Shown piece after piece: positions 7,211-17,210 of a stretch of DNA of 26,894 nucleotides. Below the pieces are notes generated by a model that was not told where the DNA came from, searched no databases, and was given only the letters and a program-made list of their open reading frames with translations. Each line of letters opens with the position of its first letter. Position 1 is the first letter of the stretch. The stretch is taken from contig BFEA01000013.1 in assembly GCA_003427395.1 (NCBI GenBank), positions 3,614,162 through 3,641,055 of the forward strand. The letters run 5' to 3'. The position numbers and the translations under genes were made by a program. The DNA comes from Chara braunii (Eukaryota > Streptophyta > Charophyceae > Charales > Characeae).

Positions 7211-8775
7211 TGATTTCTCAGGTGCGCTGATTATTGAGTTCGATCTGACCGGCCATGTTACTCAGTCCTTGATGGAAGCCTATCCCGAGGACCAGATCAT
7301 GTCTGAGATCATTCGCAGACTTCAGGCAAAGGACAAAAAGACCATTGCCGAGTTTGAGTTGGTCAATGGCTTGTTGTTCCTTGAGAAGGTAGGGAATAAA
7401 CGATTGTGTGTTCCCAATAACGAGTCTTTGTGTAGTTTGTTTTTAGCCGAGTGTCATGATGCCACCGGCCATTTTGGATATAAGAAGACCGCAGCCAACT
7501 TGCTGCAGCGGTTCTGGTGGCCCACGATGATGCGAGATGCCCAGCTGTACGTGGAGACTTACCAAGTTTGTCAACGGGACAAGCCACGTACTCAGGCTCC
7601 TCTTGGGCTTCTGAAGCCCCTTCCGATTCCGGAACGGCCTGGTGAGAGTTTGTCCATGGACTTCATGGATACTCTGATCACCAACAAGAGTGGGATGCGA
7701 CACATCTTCGTCATCGTGGATAGATTTAGCAAGTATGCTAGGTTAGTGGCAATGCCGGAAACAGCTAGAACGGAGTATGTGATCAGAATGTTTAAAGAGA
7801 ACTGGGTCAGAGACTTTGGCTTACCGAAGTCTATTATTAGTGACAGGGATGTTCGATTACCAACGAGTTGTGGAAGGCCGCAGCTGAAGAGCAGGGAACT
7901 CAGTTGCAGATGACTTCTGGGAATCCCCCAGAGGCCAACGGTCAGGTCGAGCAACTGAACTGTGTTGTACAACACCTGTTGAGGCACTACATCAAGCCCA
8001 ACCAGGTGGACTGGGATGAGAAGCTTGCTCTCATCGCCAGCTTGTACAACAACGTTGTACACAGCGCCACCGGGGTGAGCCCAAACAGCTTACTGCTAAC
8101 ATTCAAGACTAGACTGCCCCTGGATTTTCTCCTTTCTGAGAATCAGTCGACTGCTGCACCAGGTACGTCAGAGTTTGCTTACCATTATGAACAGAAGATG
8201 CAACAGGCTGCAGAACAGATGCAGAAGGCTCAGGTCGCAATGATAGGGTCTGAGTATAGACACCGCCGACCTTCTACATTCCAGGTTGCGGATAGGATTT
8301 GGGTTAAGTCTTCGGAACTGGGACAGGAGCACAGGATCTCCCGCAAACTCGTGCCCCAGTACTTTGGACCCTGGGAAGTCTTGGACATCGTTGGGACAGA
8401 TCCGGATGGGCCATCTTTGTTATCCGGATCCCTAGTCATCTCCGTACCTACCCTGTCTTTCACGCATCCAAGCTGGCCACTTTCAAAGAGACTGATCAGT
8501 TTCCATCTCGTCGCGCAATGCTGCCCCCAACCATGGACAGAGAGGTGGACATCAATGATATTGTGGATCACAGAGAGCTGCCGGTATCAAGACCAGCAAG
8601 CAGGGGACGTACTCCAAAACCGAAGCTACAGTACCGCGTTTAGTTCCGTCATCACACTGATCCGAAGTAGGATCGCTGGTTCACCAGGGAAGAGCTCATG
8701 CAGACCGCTCCTCAAGTTGTAACTCAATACGAGAGATCTCTGCAGAAGGGAAAGCACCCTATGATCGAAGACTAA
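7211..8775 (+). pseudogene. Integrase with C-terminal chromodomain, element A
   Basis: This inserts the cDNA into the genome. The zinc finger near 7450-7580 keeps H-D-A-T-G-H and the last Cys, but the first Cys of the CxxC pair is Tyr (E-T-Y-Q-V-C). The catalytic residues are visible: M-D-F-M, S-D-R-D, and the Glu in Q-V-E-Q-L-N. A 1-nt deletion near 7853 splits the core, and another near 8412 splits the GPY/F-like part (Y-F-G-P-W). A divergent chromodomain (about 8545-8750) has Y-R-V then F-R-H-H-T-D-P-K, D-R-W-F-T-R-E-E-L and Q-Y-E, with two TAG stops. TAA ends the frame at 8773-8775. The chromodomain is expected to steer insertion to chromatin marks. Confidence 0.88.
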
Positions 8776-8799
8776 GCTTCTCAGAGGACTGTTGAAGCT

Positions 8800-8812
8800 A
8801 AGGAGGAGGGAA
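8800..8812 (+). other. Polypurine tract of element A
   Basis: The 13 purines AAGGAGGAGGGAA directly abut the 3' LTR start TGTGAGGC. They prime plus-strand DNA. Element C has a purine-rich block at the mirror position. Confidence 0.9.
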
Positions 8813-9805
8813 TGTGAGGCCATTGCCTCTATGAGCCTCATAAGGCCCCATTTTTGCAGCCCGTCGGCCGCCCTAAGTGAAGGCAGGCTCGACGAGGCCC
8901 TCAAGGCCCTTTTCTGGCCACCACACAACTCAGGGAAATTCAGGCAGTTGCGCAGCACCAGTTGGTTGAGTGAACCCAGGCCCTGGGCCGCCTGTGTAAA
9001 TGTATGTGAAGCAGGCCCTGGGCTGGATACGGGTACCGGGCCAAACACAGGCCGAAAGCAGTTGGGCACATGCAACCACTTCAGGCCCAAGGCCTNGCCA
9101 AACACAGGCCGAAAGCAGTTGGGCACATGCAACCACTTCAGGCCCAAGGCCTGCTCTCGTCGTGCTGGGCCTCAGGCTACCGGGGCCTACTCGAAGCTTC
9201 CTGGGATTGGACGAAGACAGGCCACTTGGATATAGGAAAGGGCCTGCCTCCTCATTCGGCATTCGGGTGCTGGCTGCATGTTGCACAAGCACTGCTGCGC
9301 TATTTGCTGGTTGGCGCCTACGCTCTCACGGGCAAGCAGGGAAGGAGCACGCAGCCATAGCCGAGCTCCGCTGCTGTAAGTTGGGTGAAGCGCAGGGTGG
9401 TCCTTGGGTGCTAGTGGCATCTGTGAGTTGGGGAACAAGGTTGTGAATGTAGCGCAAGACATACCTGGTGCTGGAAGCGTGCGACATTGGTCGCCATATG
9501 CTCGTACTTCGGGAATGTTGTTGACGTCATCTTTCGGCTCCGTAGTATATAGGCTAGATAGGATCTGCCACATGTAGTCTGGGCGTCGAGCACCAGATAG
9601 GATATCAACTCTGGTTCTTCGTTGATGATGATGGGACTATTTCAGCATTGTTAATTATTAACTCTTGGTGTGTTCTTATTTGGTGAATCTCCTGATGCAA
9701 TTCTGTTGTTGGGTCGCTGCTGTTAGTTCGAGGTCAAGACTATCTGGACTCATATGTATGATGCTGTTTGATTGCTGAAGTTCGCTATTGCTCATCTTCC
9801 TTGCT
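8813..9805 (+). repeat. 3' LTR of element A
   Basis: It matches the 5' LTR over its full length, with scattered substitutions and small indels, for example an added TTGCACAAGCAC-type segment near 9283. Much of the length excess comes from a 56-bp duplication flanking one N (9040-9152), probably an assembly artefact. It ends CTTCCTTGCT where the 5' LTR ends CTTCCTTGCA. GCTA follows at 9806. Confidence 0.92.
9040..9152. repeat. 56-bp duplicate on both sides of a single N
   Basis: 9040-9095 and 9097-9152 are identical, with N at 9096. The 5' LTR has one copy. Two overlapping contig ends joined without merging explain this best. Confidence 0.85.
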
Positions 9806-10090
9806 GCTATGTCATGTTCTTGCTCCTTTGACACACTTGACACTCATGGATATAACGGATGCAATCTGCTTTCCTTTTGGGCAATTCAAATCATTGAATC
9901 AACTTAGCGAAGGTCTTCTTCCACCCGAAATGACCCTCTACATCGTGGCACTCTCTCAAAATTGTACTTCGAATAGGCTCACTGTTCGAAATGCACGTTC
10001 GGAGTCTGAAGTTTGGCCATTTGCTGTACTGTCCCGTGATCCGAATAAGTGTCGACCTAACAAATGGTGCCTCTGTGTTTGTGGTGCTTC
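9806..10090 (-). pseudogene. Element B integrase, zinc-finger fragment 1
   Basis: On the minus strand this carries the integrase N-terminal zinc finger: E-C-H-D-V-E-G-H-F-G-W-K-K, then after one TGA the stretch Y-I-H-E-C-Q-V-C-Q-R-S-K. Both His and both Cys are kept. The low-coordinate end stops at the GCTA target copy of element A. Removing A leads straight into the fragment at 910-982 in the same frame. The stretch 9960-10090, toward RNase H, is too decayed to read. Confidence 0.85.
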
Positions 10091-11240
10091 ATAGAGTGCG
10101 TACACTTACATCTCATAAGTTGAGTCAACTTACCTTTTTCACTCGGTAACCTCCTTGACATGAACTCGGTTGGACACTACCCTTTCCTATCACCTTGTTG
10201 TAGAACCGCCCGAATCGCATACTGGTTAGCATCAGTGCTGGCTACAAACTGTCACAACGGGGCTGCTATCTTTTGCAAGTGGTACTCTATCAATGCCTTC
10301 GTCATAATCTTGAAGGTGGACGTGCAATCATGGTTCCATAACGAAATTGCCTAATTCTTCAAGAGCTTTCGTAATCATGTTGCGATCAAGCTAATAATTA
10401 ACCAGCCCTAGGAAGGATCTCAACTGCGCCAAGTTTGTCGATCTAGGGCAATGCCTAATTGTTGCAATCTTGTTGTCTTCGGGCTGCACCTCATCTCCCT
10501 ATCACATTCCCAAGGTACAACACTCTTTGCTTGGCCCACTCACACTTCTTCGGATTCAATTTCAACTTGCACTCTTTCAATTTCTCTAGTACTTTACAAA
10601 GACGCTCTTGATGCTTTTGTAGCGTCTTACTAAAGGGTCATAATATCGTACAGATACACTACTACAAACCTATCAAGCCAATTTTGAAAGATTTCATTCA
10701 TACATCTTTGAAATATTGCAAGGGCGTTCAGTCCGAATGACATCACTATAAACTCAGAGTGACTGTATTTCGTTCTGAACGCAGTCTTAGGCTAATCTTT
10801 CTTCGGTGCCAATGTGAGTCTCATGGTACCCGAACTTCAGGTCTATGTTACTAAAATACTTACATCCCGTAGTCGATCTAACAGATCATCTATATGCGGC
10901 AAAGGTTCTTCATTCTTGACCGTGATGGCGTTCAAGCCACGATAGTCAATATATAATTGCAGTTCTCCTTCCTTTTAGGGAACAAATATAACATGTGCCT
11001 TACAGAGCGACGAGTTCGGCCTAATCCACCCCTATCTACAAATTCATGTACTTGCCTCTACGGTTCCTCCAACTTATGTGGGGACATCCTATTGACAGCG
11101 CCCTTAGGAGTCTTGCTATTCATTTCTATCTCGATGTGGTGCTTGATAAGCCTCTCTACCACTCCACAGGGCTGCTCCAAATCTGCATACTCGTCTAGCA
11201 GTTTCCTCACTTGGGATGAAGTCTCCTCCTCCTCACTTTA
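10091..11240 (-). pseudogene. Element B reverse transcriptase and RNase H, heavily decayed
   Basis: On the minus strand, blocks appear in the gypsy order: Y-A-D-L-E-Q-P and V-V-E-R near 11180; N-R-M-S-P-H-K-L-E-E; Y-I-D-Y-R-G-L-N-A-I-T-V near 10950; P-H-I-D-D-L-L-D-R; M-S-F-G-L-N-A; then Y-L-Y-D at 10645-10656, where the first catalytic Asp has become Tyr. L-K-L-N-P-K-K-C-E-W follows, and the RNase H start S-T-D-A-N-Q-Y near 10230, ending with E-F-M-S-R-R-L near 10150. Many stops and shifts show great age. No long open frame remains. It resembles A and C in the RT core but is clearly a separate lineage. Confidence 0.8.
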
Positions 11241-11787
11241 GATCGGGTTGTCACGGGCTTCACAAACGCAACATAGACCTCGTTTGCTTCTTGTTCTTCA
11301 CTAGGAAACTAAAGAACACTGAGGCAAGACAATAACAAGCATCTTTGGCCAGACGTCTGGTACAACCATACCTTCTTTCTGTTGCCATCTCCGCTAGGCA
11401 GCCAACACTCAACTTCTCCGTTGTTGTACCCCAGTGTGTCCCAAGGAGCATAGTAGGTTATCTTCCACTAAAGAGTCAAGGAGTACCCTTTTACTCCTAC
11501 ATGCTCACCTACACTCGTTTGCGAACTGTTGGCCTGATTGGCTCTACTAAATCCAATACCTTCATTCCTAGATGCAACATCTTTATAGCCCTGTGTGATA
11601 TGTAGCTCCTAGTAGACCCACTATCTATCATGGCAACCATGCGCGTGCCACTGACTTCTGCATCCTCCTTCACCTCGGTTCAAGACTTGCAAAGGGTGAT
11701 CAATTCTTCGCCTTCACCTGTAAGGGAAGCGCCTAGAGGGATCATACAACAACCAGTCTCTTCGCAATGCACCTTGTGGTTGGCCGA
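11241..11787 (-). pseudogene. Element B protease remnant
   Basis: On the minus strand, M-V-A-M-I-D-S-G-S-T-R-S-Y-I is a typical retropepsin active site, with D-S-G coded at 11617-11625. Unlike A and C, the Gly is kept. Downstream (11250-11600) the remnant toward RT is interrupted by stops. No complete domain can be reconstructed. Confidence 0.75.
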
Positions 11788-12430
11788 GTCAACCTCTCTC
11801 TTTGCCTTCAAGGCCTGCGAATAGGAAGGAGACCTCTCTTCTATGTGCGCACCACCTACATTCACAACCCCAGTGGAGACGGCTAAAATCTCTACTTGCT
11901 CCCAGCTTTCTCTGCCTACTACTTCGGATGTTGTTGCTGTTGCTGCCACATGGGGTAGTAGCGGATGATGTGGCCTTCCTTCCCACACTTCAAGAATTGG
12001 CGGTTTTCTCTCCTTTGTCACCACTGACTTTTAGACAAATTCATATGGTTCCAAGGCTTGGCCTGCTTGAGCCTTAGGTGCGGGGATAACAACGGGGGGT
12101 CTCTTCGTGATGCACTGAGCGGTTACCCTAGCCAACTTCTCTCTTGCTTCATGGCCTGCGAATAAGAAGGGTATGCCTCTTCTATGCGCGCACTACCCAC
12201 ATTCGCAGCCCCGATGGAGACAACTGAAATCTCTACTTGCTCCCCGTTTTTCCGCCTTCCGTTGTACTGATGCTGCCACTTAGGGTAGTAGCGGATGATG
12301 TGGCCTTCCTTACCACACTTGAAGCATCCGCGGTTTTCTCTCCTTTGTCACCACCGACTCTCAAACAAATTCATGTGGTTCCAAGGCTTCACCTGCTCGA
12401 GCCTTAGACGCGGGGATAACGACGGGGCCC
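11788..12430 (-). pseudogene. gag: Element B gag: duplicated zinc-knuckle segment
   Basis: About 300 bp is present twice in direct orientation (roughly 11788-12100 and 12131-12430). Each copy has one CCHC-type knuckle. The copy at 12285-12326 reads C-F-K-C-G-K-E-G-H-I-I-R-Y-Y, with the last Cys replaced by Tyr. The copy near 11956-11997 reads F-L-K-C-G-K-E-G-H-I-I-R-Y-Y, with first and last Cys both lost. Shared flanks include GGCCTGCGAATA and GCGGGGATAAC. The nucleocapsid end of Gag was therefore duplicated before or during decay. Confidence 0.75.
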
Positions 12431-12809
12431 CATAACCTCCTCGCTACTATTGCCATCCACCCCTTTGTTGTGCCCGAACCTGCTCCTGCCACCACAATGT
12501 TGTTGCCCTCCCTTTTGGGCTGCGGCAACGGCGTACTCCCCTCCCTCACACCCAATGTTCCTGCACTCGTCCATCTCTATATGATCATAAGGCACAACTT
12601 CACTTTCAGCACCTTCACAGATCATAAAAACATAGTCTCTTGTGACTGCATTCTTGACCATCTTCTTCCCCTTCCATATGCCCCCCTCCTTTAACTTTGA
12701 CAAGGCCAAAAGTAGTAGGGTGGCAAGTTGTCTGGCTTTGTTGCGTACTTCCTAAACACCATACCTTCAACTTGAAGGTCGAAGACTAAGGTGTTCCAAA
12801 TCGACTCGG
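12431..12809 (-). pseudogene. Element B gag, upstream part, unrecognised
   Basis: Short open stretches exist on the minus strand, such as L-S-K-L-K-E-G-G-I-W-K-G-K-K and D-Y-V-F-M-I-C-E-G-A-E-S-E-V. They lie where Gag should be, but I recognise no domain. The stretch ends abruptly at the truncated LTR of element C, so no B 5' LTR, primer site or gag start is present. Confidence 0.5.
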
Positions 12810-13879
12810 ACACGTGACAATGTTGGAATTGTCTCATCATCATCAACAATGAACCAATGTCGACTTCCTATCATGCACTCGACGCCCAGACTACGAATGG
12901 CAGATCCTATCTACCCTATCGACAATGCCTCTGGTGACGTCAACAGCTCCCCGAAGTACGAGCAGATCTCCGCCAATGTCGTATGCCTCAAGTACCAGGT
13001 ATGTCTCACGCTCCACNNNNNNNNNNNNNNNNNNNNNNNNNNNNNNNNNNNNNNNNNNNNNNNNNNNNNNNNNNNNNNNNNNNNNNNNNNNNNNNNNNNN
13101 NNNNNNNNNNNNNNNNNNNNNNNNNNNNNNNNNNNNNNNNNNNNNNNNNNNNNNNNNNNNNNNNNNNNNNNNNNNNNNNNNNNNNNNNNNNNNNNNNNNN
13201 NNNNNNNNNNNNNNNNNNNNNNNNNNNNNNNNNNNNNNNNNNNNNNNNNNNNNNNNNNNNNNNNNNNNNNNNNNNNNNNNNNNNNNNNNNNNNNNNCTCC
13301 ACTCACAACCTCGATCCCCCACACAGATGCCACGTGCACCCAAGGACCACCATGCGCCCCATCCAGCACCTCGCAGGCCAGCTCGGCTATACCTGTCTAT
13401 GTATCCCTTGCTCGCCCGTGAGCACGTGGGCGCTTGCCTGCCAGTGGCGCAGCAGCACTTGCGCAGCATGCGAATGCGGGGGCAGGCACTTTCCTATATG
13501 GAAATGGCCTGCCTGATTCATGCTGCCTGGCTGTGTCGGGCACCTCGCCCAGAAGCTTCCGGTAGGCCCCAAGTGGTTGAACCCCGGTCCAAAGGAATCA
13601 GACACAGGGCCTGGGTGGTTAACCATGTCCAACTGTCAGCGGCCTGTGAGCAGTCTATGCCCCGTGTCTAGCCCAGGGCCTGCCTCAGATACATTTGAGA
13701 AAGGAAGGCAGGGCCTGGGTTCTCTCAACCAACTGGCACCGCGCAACTGCCTGAATTTCCCAATTGCGTGGTAAGCCCAAAATAGGCCTCTCGTCCTTGG
13801 TCTAGCCTGCCTTCAATAAGGGGGCCGACATTGCTGATAACAGGGCCCAGTAGGGCTCGTCGAGGCCTTGAGCCTCACA
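12810..13879 (-). repeat. 3' LTR of element C, truncated and gapped
   Basis: It corresponds to 21553-22343 of the 5' LTR. On the minus strand it starts TGTGAGGC at 13879. The final 134 bp (21419-21552 in the 5' LTR) are absent, and B gag sequence abuts ACACGTGAC at 12810. It contains a 280-N gap. Confidence 0.88.
13017..13296. other. Assembly gap of 280 N
   Basis: The left flank ends CTCCAC and the right flank begins CTCCACTCAC. In the intact 5' LTR these are one sequence (CTCCACTCACAACC), so the gap may hide no sequence at all. Confidence 0.9.
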
Positions 13880-13892
13880 TTCCCTCCATACT
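13880..13892 (-). other. Polypurine tract of element C
   Basis: On the minus strand GGAGGGAA directly precedes TGTGAGGC, as in A. The tract is less pure upstream (AGTAT). Confidence 0.75.
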
Positions 13893-13916
13893 TCGACAGT
13901 CCTCTGAGAAGTTCAA

Positions 13917-15512
13917 TTACTCAATCTGGCGCTTTCCTTTCTGCAGTGACTTCTCGTAGTGAGCGACAGCCTGTGCAGCGGTCTGCATCAGTTCCTCCCG
14001 GATAAACCATTTGTCCTCCTTAGGATCAATATGATGTCTGAACCGAACGCGAGATTGGAGATTCGACTTAGGAGGACGTCCCTTGTCTGTCGGTCTTGGA
14101 ATTGGCATTTCTCTGTGGTCCACGATGTCGTCAATGTCGACCTCTCTGTCCAGGGTTTTGGGGGCAGCATTGAGCGACGAGAGGGAAATTGGTCAGTTTC
14201 CTCGAAAGGTGCGAGCTTAGAGGCGTGAAAAACAGGGTATTTGCCGAGGTGACCAGGGATTCGAATTACATACGATGGCCCGTTCGGATCATCCCCAACA
14301 ACATCTAGAACCTCCCATAGCCCGAAGTATTGTGGCATGAGCTTGCGGGAGAGATCCCTTGCTCCTACCCTAGTTCAGAGGCTTTGACCCAAACTCGATC
14401 CCCTACCTGGGATGTAGATGGGCGACGATACTTATTCTCAGACTCTATCATTGCCGCCTACGCTTTATGTATTTGTTCTACAACTTGCTGCATCAGGCAT
14501 TCACATCAATAGGCGAATTCTACGGTGCCAGGTGCAGCAGTTGGCTGGTTCTCAGGTAGTAGAAAGTCTAGGGGCAGTCTAGGCTTGAATTGCAGTAACA
14601 GACTATTAGGGCTTACGCCTGTTGCGTTGTGCACAACGTTGTTGTACAGGCTAGCGATGAGAGCAAGTTTCTCATCCCAGTCCACCTGGTTAGGCTTGAT
14701 GTAGTGCCTCGGCAGGTGTTGTACAGCGCGGTTCAGCTGCTCTGCTTGCCGTTTTGCCTCTGGGTGGTTCCCAAAAGTCATATGCAATTGTGTCCCCTGC
14801 TCTGCAACTGCGGCATTCCACAATTCACTGGTAAATCGCACATCCCGGTCACTAACTATAGACTTTGGCAGTCCAAAATCCCTTACCCAGTTTTCTTTCA
14901 ACAGCTTGATCACGTACTCGGTTTTGGCTGTTTCAGGCATTGCTATTAACCTAGCATACTTACTAAACCTATCCACAATGACATAGACGTATCGCATACC
15001 GCTCTTGCTGGTGACCAGCGTGTTCATGAAGTCCATGGGCAGGCTCTCACCGGGCTTTTCCGGTATCGGAAAGGGCTTGAGAAGCCCAAGAGGGGCCTGT
15101 GTACGCGGCTTGTCCCTCTGACAAACCTGACAAGTCTCCACATACAGCTTGGCGTCTTTCATCATTGTGGGCCACCAGAATTATTGCAGCAGGTTGGCTG
15201 CAATCTTCTTATAATCAAAATGTCTGGTCGCGTCATGACACTCTCCTCAAAATAAACTACGCAAAAACTTCCGAATAGGCACACACAAACGTTTATACCC
15301 GGCCTTCTCCATTGACCATTACAAACTCATGAGAAGTAACTTCGTCCTTCGCTTCGAGTCTGGGTATGATCTCTGACATAAACGGATCCATAAACGGATC
15401 CTCGCGATAGGCTTCCACTAGGGATCGAGTAACATCCTCCACAAGCCCAGCGCACCCTGGAAGTCCGGCCTATGCGATAGCGCATCAGCAACTTTGTTAT
15501 ACCTTTGATGTA
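13917..15512 (-). pseudogene. Integrase with chromodomain, element C
   Basis: This is the relative of the A integrase. The zinc finger keeps H-D-A-T-R-H and both Cys (E-T-C-Q-V-C), with a stop just before F-W-W-P. The core is open from 15165 to 14506 with M-D-F-M, S-D-R-D and the Glu in Q-A-E-Q-L-N. The C-terminal part has Y-F-G-L-W and V-F-H-A-S-K-L-A. The chromodomain (about 14120-13917) is unbroken: R-V-R-F-R-H-H-I-D-P-K-E-D-K-W-F and A-H-Y-E. Between RNase H and the finger there is a 12-bp tandem repeat (15379-15403, CATAAACGGATC) and a short deletion relative to A. Confidence 0.88.
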
Positions 15513-15819
15513 CTAGAGTTCGAAGTCATATTCCTCAATGACTTCGATCCAACGTTTCAGCGCATCGGAGAGCACTGGTTGGGTTCTCATCCACTTCAAG
15601 GTCTTCTGATCAGTCCTGGCGTAGAAGAACGTCCCAAGGAGGTAGTGCCTCCTGTGGGTTAGAGCTTTGTAGATCGCATAGAGTTCCTTCTCGTAGGTGG
15701 ACTTAGCCAACTTCTGAGAGGGCATCTTTTTGGACATGTACTCAACGGGCCTCAACTTCGGCCCCTCCTGCTGCGCAAGCACGACACCGATGCCATATTG
15801 GCTGGCATCCGTGGTTACT
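15513..15819 (-). pseudogene. RNase H of element C
   Basis: This is open in one frame from T-T-D-A-S-Q-Y-G-I-G (first Asp near 15809) through S-T-Y-E-K-E-L-Y-A-I (Glu) and R-T-D-Q-K-T-L (Asp). It ends with a stop just after Y-D-F-E, before the usual A-D-A-L-S segment, which survives in another frame near 15490. It is better preserved at its start than the A copy. Confidence 0.85.
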
Positions 15820-16908
15820 ATGAATGGCTTGTCAGGATCAGGAAGTGTTGAGTCCTCATGGTGTGTTAAGGAGTGCTTCAAATGTCGGAAAGGAGCCTCA
15901 CACCTGTTTGTCCACTCCCAGGGGGTGTCAAGGCGTGTCAGATCCGCCAAAGGGGCGACCACTATGCTATAGTTCTTTACAAAGTTACGGTAGTAGTCAT
16001 TCATCCCTAAGCAGGACCTCATCTTAGTCACTTACTGAGGACGCGGCCAGTCACGAATGTTGGCCACCTTCGCGTCATCGGGCTTCAATCATTCCGCGGA
16101 AATCTCATGACCCAGGTACAAGATCCGGGTGCGGTCAAACTCGCACTACTCCCAGTTGATCTTGAACTGGTGTTGCCGAAGGAGGCTAAGGACTTTGTCT
16201 AAATGACCAACATGCTTCAGGACAGTCCTACTAAAGATAAGTAGGTCATTGAGGTACACGATGACAAGCTTGTCCAAGTAGTCATGAAAAATCTGGTTCA
16301 TGGCGTGCTGAAAGGTGCAAGGAGCATTGCAAGGGCCGAAAGGCATCCCCACAAACTCGTACAAACCGCACCTAGTCTGAAAAGCGGTTTTGTGTTATCC
16401 TCGGGCCGTATTGCAGTCTGATGGTACCCGAACTTCAGATTTATCTTATTGAAGTACCGACACCCTTGCACTCGGTCCAACAAGTCATCGATGTGCGGAA
16501 GGGGCTATGCGTTCTTCACAGTGATGGCATTGAGGCCCCTATAGTCAACGCACATCTTTCAAGGTTCCCCCCTTCTTTGGTACAAATAAGACATGAGATC
16601 CATAAGGGGAAACACTAGGCAGGATCCAACCCTTCTCTATGAGTTCCTTGTGTTGTTGGCGAAGCTCATCAAGCTCCGCTGGAGACATCCGATAGATCAT
16701 ACCCTTCAAAATACTAGACCCAAGGATAATCTCTATTGTGTGGAGGACCTCCCTCTCAACAACCCCTTTCGGCTCTTCAAATAGATCAGGGTATCTAGAG
16801 ACCACTCCCTCTATCTCTGGAAGCATTTTCAACGGCTCGCCCTCTGCAGAGACATAAACTAAGTACATACCCTCCTCCGGGTTTTGCTTATAGTAATTAT
16901 AGAACGCA
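15820..16908 (-). pseudogene. Reverse transcriptase of element C, active site mutated
   Basis: Blocks match A: Y-P-D-L-F-E-E-P, R-M-S-P-A-E-L-D-E-L, G-W-I-L-P-S-V-S-P-Y-G, D-Y-R-G-L-N-A-I, and M-P-F-G-P-C-N-A-P. The catalytic box reads Y-L-N-D at 16256-16245, with Asn for the first Asp (AAT), which should abolish polymerase activity. Frameshifts occur near 16556 and near 16390, and a TAG precedes P-L-P-H-I-D-D. The shift near 16390 lies in the same AACACAAAACCGC string as in A. The 5' side is cut off from protease by the MITE1 insert. Confidence 0.88.
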
Positions 16909-16918
16909 GCCGCACACA
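16909..16918. repeat. MITE1 target-site duplication, left copy
   Basis: GCCGCACACA is repeated at 17288-17297. With one copy kept, the site has the same length and frame as the uninterrupted site in element A (near 5783-5800). Confidence 0.9.
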
Positions 16919-17174
16919 AGAGAAGGTTAACCGACCCCCCAATTTTCACCCTCATTTATAAGAAAACCAAAGGGTCATTGTAAAAAAAAAAACGAAAAAA
17001 ATAAATAAAAAAACATATAAAACAGCAAGCCAAAAGTGCACTTTCATGAAATTTTACCAACATTTCAATTTGTCGATTTTCACAATTTTCACCACTGCCC
17101 AAAACAACCATCTCCAGGATCCCAACAAACACCAAACTTGGCACATACAAACCTTGACCAAAAACAAAACAGGC

Positions 17175-17210
<36 letters not shown>

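Larger units (their letters stand above)
983..9805 (+). mobile_element. Element A: Ty3/gypsy chromovirus, full-length but inactive
   Basis: Parts in order are: 5' LTR 983-1882, primer site 1886-1903, a 1.25-kb leader, gag 3153-5138, protease, reverse transcriptase, RNase H, integrase with chromodomain ending at 8775, purine tract 8800-8812, and 3' LTR 8813-9805. Both LTRs start TG(C/T)GAGGC, and the whole is flanked by GCTA. RT before integrase places it in Ty3/gypsy (Metaviridae). Coding lesions include two frameshifts in gag, a 55-bp deletion in protease, a 28-bp triplication, several 1-2-nt shifts in pol, and stops in the chromodomain. It landed in the integrase gene of element B. Element C is a diverged relative. 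Confidence 0.95.
190..12809 (-). mobile_element. Element B: old Ty3/gypsy remnant, host of three insertions
   Basis: The pieces are 190-317, 910-982 and 9806-12809, interrupted by MITE1 (left edge), MITE2 (318-909) and element A (983-9805). Order on the minus strand is gag with a doubled zinc knuckle, protease, RT, RNase H and integrase. Neither LTR is in the window: the 5' side is cut at element C, and the 3' side lies beyond position 1. It is the oldest layer here by nesting and decay. Confidence 0.8.

Noticed and set aside
12849-13671. ORFs reading through the 280-N gap
   Set aside because: They are translations of unknown bases and LTR noncoding sequence.
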